Of a stretch of DNA of 64,000 nucleotides, positions 56,059-64,000 are shown piece by piece (position 1 is the first letter of the stretch; each line of letters begins with the position of its first letter). The stretch covers positions 124,001 through 188,000 of the forward strand of contig BLJB01000283.1 of assembly GCA_013423325.1 (NCBI GenBank), read 5' to 3'. The notes beneath the pieces are model-generated. The model worked only from the letters and a program-made list of their open reading frames with translations, was not told where the DNA came from and made no database searches. The stretch is from Usnea hakonensis (lineage: Eukaryota; Ascomycota; Lecanoromycetes; Lecanorales; Parmeliaceae). A program made the position numbers and the translations under genes.

Positions 56059-57368
56059 ATGGATAGCTCTTTCGAAGTCTCCGACCCATCGGATTGGCTA
56101 CGGTCACCCTTATTTCAGCTCGGCCCTGTCGAACAAGCTTTGCGTTGCCAAGTGTGTAAAGACTTCTTCGACACACCTATGATCACTTCCTGTTCTCACA
56201 CCTTCTGCTCTCTCTGTATCCGCCGATGTTTGACCACCGATGGCCGGTGTCCAGCCTGTCGTACGCCAGATCAAGCAATGAAACTAAGAGCAAATTCCAC
56301 AGTCCAAGAGCTTGTGGAAAGTTTCAAGATTGCAAGACCAGGGGTTCTAAATTTTGGAAGGAGTTTGGGAACTGCTGAAAATGACATAGGGAGGACTAAG
56401 AAAAGGAAGTTAGACGACACGGACATGGAAGAGAATGCAGATGCCGAAGAGCAGTATGTGGATGACGATCTTGGACGAAAAAAAGTGAGGTTGAGGAATC
56501 AGAGGCGTTCAACGTCCGAAATTGTAGAAGGTAAACCGCTGAGCTACGAGAGGAGAAACAGTGGCTCTCCGCCAGGTGAGTCTGCTCCTAGTGTAGCATT
56601 ACGTGACGAATATTGAATTTAATTGTAGAGGACGGCTTAGCCGCGTGTCCCATCTGTGGGGATAGGATGAAGGAGGAGACAGTCTTTCCTCATCTAGATG
56701 TACACAGCAGTTCGGCCTCCTCATCGTTACCAACAAGGTAGACTCTGCAACGTTGGTGAATGGCAAGCAGACTGACACAGCCTAGGCAATCACCTTCCCA
56801 GGTCACCGTAATCGTGAAGTCTGATAGACCCTCAAACACCATGGAGCGTCTGCCTCAACTCAATTACTCCTTACTCAAAGACACTGCATTACGAAAGAAA
56901 CTCTCAGAACTCGGCATCTCCTGTGTAGGTCCCAAGGATCTGCTCATCCGCAGACATACGGAATGGGTCAATCTCGTAAATGCGAACTGCGATTCTTCAA
57001 AGCCAAAGACGAAACGTGAACTTGTTCACGAGCTGGAAGCCTGGGACAGAACCCAAGGCCGTCAGATCTTGAGCAACTGTAATGGCCTGGGCAGTGCGTC
57101 TTCAGTCATGAGCAAGAATTTTGATGGGGCAGCATGGGCCAGTGACCATGGTAACACATTTCAAGCACTGGTAGCTCAAGCACGACGGAAGGTGAGGCCT
57201 AAAGTCGAATCCAGCGGCACTACCGTCACCTCTGATCCGGTGCCTGACCAAAGTACTGATAAGTTGTGTCTTGTTTCAAAACCTATACGCAACTCAGTAG
57301 AAAGCGACAATTCATTGCATAGCGTTCAGTCGCCAGGGCGTGTGGCAGATCTAGATGTAGACGGTTGA
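56059..57368 (+). CDS. RAD18: Postreplication repair E3 ubiquitin ligase Rad18
   Basis: Three exons: 56059-56575, 56629-56737, 56786-57368; 402 aa. A C3HC4 RING finger at residues 30-67 (CQVC...CSHTFCSLC...CPAC). A UBZ-type zinc finger is built around intron 1 (CPIC at 179-182 with H194 and H198), and a SAP domain follows (LPQLNYSLLKDTALRKKLSE...). Order RING-UBZ-SAP and length fit Rad18. With Rad6 it monoubiquitinates PCNA at stalled forks to start damage tolerance, in the nucleus. The last UBZ ligand is His where Rad18 normally has Cys (HLDVH). The C-terminal ~100 residues are disordered. Confidence 0.94.
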
Positions 57369-57568
57369 GCCTCGTGAAGGCTACCGCAATCAAAGTAGGG
57401 CCGGTTTCGAAACCATGTTTCTCTCCAAGCGAGACAGTGAATATCATGAGAGCCTCCAGCTAGGAGTGCCGAGCCGTGGGCTCAGCATAGTGCAGCCTTT
57501 CGAAACCGATCGTTCTGCAGTATCTGCTACAAGCTCTTCGTCATGCTTTCTCAGCCATGCATCGATGC

Positions 57569-59166
57569 TCATCTAGCAACCGACAATACAGCCGCTGGAT
57601 TCTCCTCTGTCGAGAGGTCTACAGCTTTAGCGCCAGACGAAAGCTCCTGGAAGTCGTCTTTGGATTCCTGCCGTATTTCCTTGATCTGTCGGGCCGCAGT
57701 AATGTTGGCGAGCCTTTCCTGCGTATGGCGCGCTCTCTTCTCTTCTTCCCTTTCATTAGCTTGCTTTTCCAGGCTTTCAAGCTCTTCATCCACCGCACTT
57801 TCATCTATGACGCTGACTTCTTGAGCACCCGCCCCGATTGCACCACCAATTTCATCAGCTTTGCCTATTTCATCTCTGAGACCTTCGATTATATCCTCCA
57901 CCTTTTCGATGCCGCCTACTTGGTCATGCAGATTTCGGAGTACTCCAGTACTTGCTTCCATGATGCGAATAATCGCGACCTGATCTGCTGCTTGTTCGAT
58001 CTTATCATAGACTTCTTCCAATTGTGCCAAATTTTCCGATCTCTGCGTCAATATAGATTCACTCGTTTTCTTAGATCGAAGCGCAGCCAACGCAGACGTG
58101 CGATTCTTGCTATCAACCGCCTTGTGAGCAGTTTCTGACAGAGCCAAGATGCGCGTTGAAAGCATGGCGATTTGTTCATTGATATCCGCAATGAGCGTTT
58201 TTAGTGATGCTATTGTTTTGTCCTGAGTCGATAGTGTGGTCGAAGTCTCACCCGCCGCCTTGAACTTAACAGTCTAATACTCAATTTAGGATGCGCGCTC
58301 ATCGCATGTGGGTAGCTTACCTCAGCGTCATAGACTATTGCTGATTTGTCTCGCGCTAAATATGTGAGGATCAGGTGCAGATCACCATCACTTAATTCAT
58401 TATGCAATTCGAGGATTTTGCCTGCCTCAACCTTGAATAGTAGCATTGGATATATACGATTGATCTGATTACTCCGACTGCCCATCACATTGGCAACCTT
58501 ACTCGCGGCTTCCTGTACCAGGGGTAAGTAGAGCTCCCAAAAACATCTTGGCTGCCACCCACTTCGACATTTGGAAGTATCACAAAGGTTGCTGTTGGCA
58601 GAAGTCCTGCCCCCGTAGACGAAGTCGAAACCCCAAGCTGCTTGAGTCCCCAGGAAAGAAACCACCATGGGTAAACGGTCCACTTTCGACTGTATATCGA
58701 CTGTCGAGCACTCGTAAAGTCTGTGTATGGAATCATGATCCGCTGGGAGACAGCTTCATCCTGTCATTTAAATGTTTAGGCAAAAATTCCACAAAATCTT
58801 GGCAAAAAGTAGATACTACCTACTATGACAGTTCTCAGGGCCAACGGTCTCCCCCATTCTTTGGTCTCCAAAGACTGCAGAAGAGATTCCCCTGTTCTCA
58901 ATGACAACGTGTCATGGTCTGCACCAATTGATGGTAGCAAGCCAGCGCGGGCAGCTTTGGTCAAAGCGCTTATCCATGCTGTCGTGTTTGCTGCGAATCC
59001 GTCAGGATTGGAGTAGCGTTGAAGGGTGAAGTCTGAGTAAAGCGATGGCAAACGTGCCCTATATCCGCGGTCAGCATAAGGGCGTGCCGAATTTGTGAGT
59101 TGGCGGACTGGATGACCTTCGGAACAGCTCTTCCTGGCCAAGTATAGAATTCAAAAGCTCACTCAT
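57569..59166 (-). CDS. ESCRT-III protein, CHMP7-like (SNF7 family)
   Basis: Five exons on the minus strand: 59166-59117, 59058-58824, 58760-58563, 58512-58321, 58273-57569; 459 aa. N-terminal winged-helix-like part: MSELLNSILGQEELFRR|ARLPSLYSDFTLQRYSN and TKEWGRPLALRTVI|DEAVSQRIMIP, then YPWWFLSWGLKQLGVS. The C-terminal part is an SNF7 helical core: KTLIADINEQIAMLSTRILA, KNRTSALAALRSKKTSESIL and LEEVYDKIEQAADQVAIIRI, with an acidic tail. CHMP7 recruits ESCRT-III to the nuclear envelope and endosomal membranes. All junctions were set by phase; the acceptor at 58274 has a close alternative 9 nt downstream. A long plus-strand frame opposite the last exon is a shadow. Confidence 0.9.
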
Positions 59167-59615
59167 GCTGAGCTGCTGGACGGAGTATACATCGAGAATG
59201 AAAAACAGGCTTGCTTAATTTGATTCTTCGGTGTTGATTTAGATGCGGCTATCCTTGCTAAATTCCGATGCGGCCGCGGCTAACGACCCGCATCTCAAAG
59301 TCAAATCAGACTATCCAAAATAAGGTATTTGAGTCTCAAGTAACTTAGTAAGCAATGCTCTTATTGGGGACGCAATGAAAATACTTTACCACGTCAATCG
59401 AGGACATTCTCACATTTCCTCTCGAAATAAGTCGGTCACGATCTTCGGGGGCCTATTTGGGTCTTGAGAGGAACGAATCCGTGCGATACTATGATATCGT
59501 GGTCCATGCCTTCTTTTTCCGGCTATCTTCATCCAAGCCTATACAGGGAATCTTCTGGGGCTCACAAGAGGCCGCCCAGGTCGAACAAGATAACAGATAT
59601 TGAGCGATCTAATCT
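59167..59615. promoter_or_regulatory. Divergent promoter CHMP7-like / TRS85
   Basis: 449 bp between two divergent start codons. ACGGAGTATAC lies 15 bp upstream of the CHMP7-like start. A GCGGCCGCGGC stretch is at 59270-59280. No ORF of note. Confidence 0.45.
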
Positions 59616-62020
59616 ATGACACCTTCAGAGCGTGAGCTTGGGAGTCCTAGTGGAATCTCCGAGCCGCCACATTCTAAGCTTACTTTAAGATCTTCAAGAG
59701 AAGTCACGTCGAGCGATCTGCCTGATATCACAGCTTCAAGCTCTCAGCCTTTTGCAACAATCATAAAATCACTGTCTTCTCCTGAGTCTCGCCTTCCGTT
59801 AACTGGAGATCCATCGTCAATTACCAAGGCCAGGTCACCGTCTAATCAACGATCGCAAAATCATGGGCGCTCAGCCGTCAGCAGCCGAGGATCATCTCCA
59901 TCGGGTTGCGCGATAGATAGTAACGAAGCAAACAGACAGCTTATCGTGAGGTCCTTTGCGCCCCGGGTAGCTGTCTTCGCATCAACGGACACTGAGGAAT
60001 TTATCGGACAAAAAGGGTTTAAAAATGGATTGTATAGCCTACTCAGACCGTATGGGGAAAATTTACCGGGCAAAGTTGTCATACGGAATAGCATGGGAGG
60101 GAGTAGAGGGTGGGATGACTTCGGCATTAGATTCATGGACTCGCAAGAGCTTCAGAAGGACAGCGCCCATCATGCAGGTGATCGAACGGTCGATTCGAAA
60201 GCTTGGAATCTGGTCATTGGCTCTCAGCACGTCTTTGAACAAACAGGAACCTCGTACAGTGATATAACAGGAGCATCCATTGACAAGGTACTCGATCATT
60301 ATCTTCAAACGGAGGGCGTGTTTTCGGAAGGCCAAGGCAAGGGAAATTCTGATTTCCAAGACTCGTATGAATTACGACATGACTCATCGCCACTGTATCC
60401 TTTTTATCTACGCAAATTACTTTCAGGCGCATCCATTGTCCCCCACGAGACATTTTCGCATCCTGTCGCGTGCCTCATCGCAGTCAGCTCGCACAACTCG
60501 GCTCCAATTGAAGCCTTGCGCCAGCTGTATTCGAAGACTAGTCACGCGAGCAACAGGATCTCGGGATGGATGGGAACGGAGTACTTACGATACTATGTCC
60601 TTGTTCACGATGAGGAGAATGACGACATTACCAAGTCGACTGCTCTTTTCGATCTGATGAAGAGACACTTTGGCCTTCACTGCCACTTGCTTCGGTTGAG
60701 ACGGTCTCAATGTGCCTTGACCGATGATGATAGCACAAAAGTTCCTTCCTGCGAATGGCTATCAGTAGAAGAAGAAACGGAAAAGCTTCGCATGAGAGGT
60801 AGGTTCTGTGGGGTATCTCTCTCAGAAAATATGCTTAATACTTACGTCCGACAGATTACACTGACGATGTCGAATTCTCTGAGCAATACATACTCGAATC
60901 GGATCACACAGCTATTCAAAGCCTTCTTCGTGAGATGGTGACTCAATCCATCGTGCCCTTTATGGAAAGCAGAGTCATGACATGGAATGACCAAATAGCT
61001 TCTAGACGACGCGGTATCAGTGGGCGTTTCATGTCATTGTCAAAACGCTGGGCAGGCTTAGGCTCCACCAAGAGTACGACGCCCGGCCTTGCTGGTACGT
61101 CGAACCCCTCTGGAAGCAATTATAATTATCTGCAAGGATACTATCCACCAGAATCGCCCGAGGCAGCCATGCGTCAGTTGGGTGATTACGCTTTCATGCT
61201 CAGGGACTGGAAGTTGGCTTACAGCACATACGACTTTTTGCGGGCAGATTTCGGCCACGATAAAGCGTGGAATTATCACGCCGCAGCGAATGAGATGGCT
61301 GCAATCACCGCTCTGCTAACTCCACATGCATTGAGTTCCAAATCTCGAACAGAATCAATTGATCAGATGCTCGAAACTGCTGCTTACTCTTATCTTACGA
61401 GATGCTCCATGCCATTCAGTGTTAATCGATGTCTCTCAGTCGCAATGGAATTACTCATAATCAGTGGCCCCAGTGCAGTGGACGATACCGCTAGGTGGGG
61501 AGGAAAGCTCCTTGAGCTCGGCGTACTGAGTGCTAGCCCGCAAGCGTTGACCACAGAGCGCATTGCACAGGCCTATAACTCTCGAGGTCGGACGCGTTCG
61601 GCTACAGCAGGCCCTCGTAAAAGACAGACGGCATTTTGGAACGTCCTGGCCTCAAAATCCTGGTTGAGGCTAAACAGGCCGCATCAGGCTTGGGTCCGTC
61701 TACGCGAAGCAAGCGTATTTTACGGTCTTGACAACCAAGACAGTGCAGGGCTTCCATTTGCGAGCATGCTAGGCTTGTGGAAAACATTGAATTCAGCCCT
61801 AAGAGATTCAAGTGCAGACGACTCCGCAGCTTTGATAGACACGGGTGTGGCTCAGGACGTCGAGTTCAAGACCACTGAGGTTAAAGAGCAGCTAAACGCA
61901 TATACTAATCCCAGCATTCGAAGCGGTACTGACGCGGAAGGCTTCACACCTCAAGGTGCTGGACATTCGCATCTCGCAGACCTTGACAATCCGCAGCTGC
62001 AAGATGGTGGTTTTGCATGA
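59616..62020 (+). CDS. TRS85: TRAPP complex subunit Trs85 (TRAPPC8)
   Basis: Two exons, 59616-60798 and 60855-62020; 782 aa. After a Ser/Pro-rich ~105-residue N-terminus come the Trs85 landmarks: FAPRVAVFASTDTEEFIGQK, GLYSLLRPYGE, HETFSHPVACLIAVSS and YYVLVHDEENDD. The intron (donor GTAGGT, phase 1) joins LRMRDYTDDVEFSEQYI, followed by VTQSIVPFMESRVMTWNDQI and RLGDYAFMLRDWKLAYSTYD-type TPR-like helices. Trs85 defines TRAPPIII, the Ypt1/Rab1 exchange factor for autophagy and Golgi traffic. The C-terminus is shorter than in animal TRAPPC8, as is usual in fungi. Confidence 0.92.
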
Positions 62021-62324
62021 ACGACCTTGGCCTGTCAAAATAGGTGTATTAATTCTTGCAGAATAGAAGCGCGAGCGAGCAACATGGAGCGCAGAGCTTG
62101 TCCGCTTTGTTGTAGAGAGAGTGCTGGGTATCAATCTTCTGACTTCAACAACTTGAATGTAAAAACAGAGTACTAAATTCTCCTAATCGACGATTACTTT
62201 GATACTATAATGCAATCGAAACTCTAGAAAGGAAACACTAAGTGGGAAAATATATAATCCAAGAAAGGCTGGAGCGGCCTTTGGCCGCTCTATGGCTGGA
62301 AGGTATATCGGGTCACGTGATATG
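62021..62324. other. Intergenic between TRS85 and the AT-rich block
   Basis: Normal-composition DNA holding the TRS85 3' UTR. It ends with a perfect GC-rich hairpin (62272-62290) and TCACGTGA (62313-62320) just before the RIP-like composition begins. Confidence 0.5.
62272..62290. repeat. Perfect GC-rich inverted repeat next to the AT-rich block
   Basis: GAGCGGCC, a TTT loop, then GGCCGCTC: an 8-bp perfect stem. It lies about 35 bp before the composition switch. It could be a transposon terminus or a transcription terminator-like hairpin; undetermined. Confidence 0.6.
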
Positions 62325-62379
62325 GGGATATAGAGCTACGGCTTAGAAAGGTATATTATTCTTAGTATAGCTACTATAG

Positions 62380-62915
62380 AAATCTATATACTATTTTAAA
62401 TAATATAATTTAAATATATAGAGTATAGTAATTTATATATATAGAATATAATAATTTATATTTATAAAATATAATAATTAAAATATATAGAGTATAATAA
62501 TATTATAGTTAGAACTCGAAATCGGAACGATAGTAATAGTATTACTATGTTAATAGAATTTCTATTCTAAAGACGAAAGAATACGGTACGGAAGTATTAG
62601 ATATAAAGTAGCCTCGCTAAGGCCTAAGCGAGAAAGTCGTATAGGGCTAAGAAAGAAGGCCTTATAAGACTATAGATAGAAGGCTAGAGTAGTACTATAA
62701 TAAATAATTTATATATATAAAGTATAATAATTTATATATATAGAGTATAGTAATTTATATATATAAAGTATAATAATTTATATATATAGAGTATAGTAAT
62801 TTATATATATAAAGTATAATTATCTAAATATATAAAGTATAGTAATTTATATATATAAAGTATAATAATTTATATATATAGAATATAATAATTTAAATAT
62901 ATAAAAATTATATAA
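62380..62915. repeat. 23-bp AT tandem repeat, two blocks
   Basis: Units of the form AATTTATATATATAAAGTATA plus AT, alternating with AATTTATATATATAGAGTATA plus GT. Block one, degenerate, is at about 62390-62505; block two, with at least eight units, is at about 62698-62910. Part of the RIP-like block. Confidence 0.8.
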
Positions 62916-63740
62916 ATTAATAGATTATTTAAATTTATACTTTATTACGAGTATAACTACTTATAGAGCTAAAGAAGATATATAATCTTTTTTCTATTCG
63001 AGTTTAGCGCCTTAGTATCTTTTTATCTATATATCTTTTTTATATCTATATATAGATTTTACCTTCTTATTAATTAAATTCTAGTTATATATTATTATTA
63101 ACTTAATCTAGTTATAGTTCTAATATTATTTAATTAATCTATTAATTATATAATATTAATAATTCTAGGCCGGCGACGAGATCTAGCTATACGTACTACT
63201 AGCTACGAACCTACTACTATTATACGCGATATAAAGGTTACTATTATTCTACTATATAATATAAAAGTTGCTATCGTATATAGTTTAGTAGAGCTAAGAG
63301 GTCTTACCCTAAAGGACGTAATATATAGAGGATTAGATAAATAAAAAAAGGATAATAAACGACTATTAATAATATATTAATACTTATTAATAGTATTACT
63401 AAGTAATAGCGAACTATATTTATAATATAAAGAAGTATTAAGTTTTTAAATAACCCTTTCTCTTCTCCTTAATATATTAATTACGCGCGCGCGTAACTTC
63501 TATAATAAACTACCTCCTTTAGAGCCTTTACGATTTATTAAAAGAATTACTCTATATACCCCGCCTTAAGTAGTAATACTATAGATTAGATATAGTATAT
63601 TATTATTATAAGATATTTAGCTACCTTAGGCCTTTTTACTCTAATAGATAATAAATACTAAGACTCTTAGCGGACGCGTAAATATAGAGATATAGTAAAC
63701 CTCTACTCGATATTAATTAAGAGAGATAATAATTATAAGT

Positions 63741-63955
63741 TTTTGACAAGGATGCAATGGCAACAAAGTGAATTGCAATGATGCAAGTATAAATAGTAAG
63801 ATGAATTAATTATTCTGTCTAAAATTCACTTATTTATATAATTACACTAGTAGGATCCACTAGTACGGTAGTAACGGCCGAATCGGCCACTACTAGTAGT
63901 AGCAATAGCCATATCCGCAATAAATACTAGTAAAGAAAAGTAAAACAGCGCCCTC
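63741..63955. mobile_element. Island without RIP, LTR-like, inside RIP-mutated DNA
   Basis: CA and TG steps return abruptly (ACAAGGATGCAATGGCAAC...). The island has a TATAAATAG box (63791-63799), paired ACTAGT hexamers (63846-63863) and a near-perfect palindrome GGCCGAATCGGCC (63876-63888). It starts with TGAC after a T run. These traits suit a short LTR or MITE inserted after RIP; no ORF and no second copy in the window, so the class is uncertain. Confidence 0.4.
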
Positions 63956-64000
63956 GCTATACTATAATATAATATAGAGTATATATACTATAGTAAAAGT

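Larger units (their letters stand above)
62325..64000. repeat. AT-rich, RIP-mutated repeat-derived DNA
   Basis: From about 62325 to 63740 the sequence is dominated by TA steps. The dinucleotides CA and TG are almost absent (one TG near 62548 in the stretch 62500-62690), while CG, GC and GA steps persist. This is the footprint of RIP (C-to-T at CpA on both strands) on an old repeat. No protein-coding frame survives. It continues to the window end except for the island at 63741-63955. Confidence 0.85.

Noticed and set aside
57557..58138. 193-codon plus-strand open frame opposite the CHMP7-like last exon
   Set aside because: It is antiframe to a well-conserved SNF7 helical region; its Phe/Arg-rich composition is what the reverse of a Glu/Lys/Ala-rich helix gives.
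1..64000. tRNA, rRNA, CRISPR array or prokaryotic operon signals
   Set aside because: No cloverleaf with a T-arm consensus, no rRNA-like stretch and no spaced direct repeats were seen; introns and gene content are eukaryotic.

Overview
The window is nuclear DNA from a filamentous ascomycete (Pezizomycotina). The evidence is an XlnR-type xylanolytic regulator, short GT-AG introns (mostly 45-150 nt), fungal gene forms such as the fused flavodoxin/sulfite reductase beta subunit, and an AT-rich tail with the signature of repeat-induced point mutation (RIP). I cannot name the class or species. Gene density is high: 25 protein-coding genes could be assembled exon by exon, plus one cytochrome P450 remnant. 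I saw no tRNA, rRNA or CRISPR array.

Layout. 1-412: decayed P450. 791-5367: a histidine phosphatase (+) facing xlnR (-). 6417-13331: MET5 sulfite reductase beta subunit and an aldehyde dehydrogenase (+). 14106-19498: SEC1 (-) and mitochondrial helicase SUV3 (+), divergent. 19956-26265: PRP22 (+) convergent with a G-patch protein (-), then a membrane-anchored SDR (+). 26521-31152: UMP1 (+), a prenylated ubiquitin-fold (MUB-like) protein (-) and ERG8 (-). 31855-39222: a large PPR protein (+), PDX3 (-) and a GH125 mannosidase (-). 40001-47253: ubiquitin E1 UBA1 (+), ECM4-type glutathione transferase (+) and a secreted aspartic protease (-). 47254-49327 has no recognisable gene. 49328-53350: two divergent genes sharing a His-rich module. 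53867-57368: POL32 (-) and RAD18 (+), divergent. 57569-62020: CHMP7-like ESCRT-III protein (-) and TRAPP subunit TRS85 (+), divergent. 62325-64000: RIP-mutated AT-rich DNA with 23-bp tandem repeats and a short island without RIP.

Most genes are housekeeping and do not form one pathway. Some neighbours are functionally related: RAD18 and POL32 (PCNA-linked damage tolerance), PRP22 beside a G-patch protein, CHMP7 and TRS85 (membrane traffic), and several ubiquitin-linked genes (UBA1, UMP1, MUB-like, RAD18). The strongest candidate for something little described is the divergent pair at 49.3-53.4 kb. The two proteins are otherwise different but share an ungapped ~53-residue His/Glu/Val/Pro-rich block. 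Exon coordinates are deduced from splice consensus, phase and remembered family conservation; no alignment or transcript data were available.
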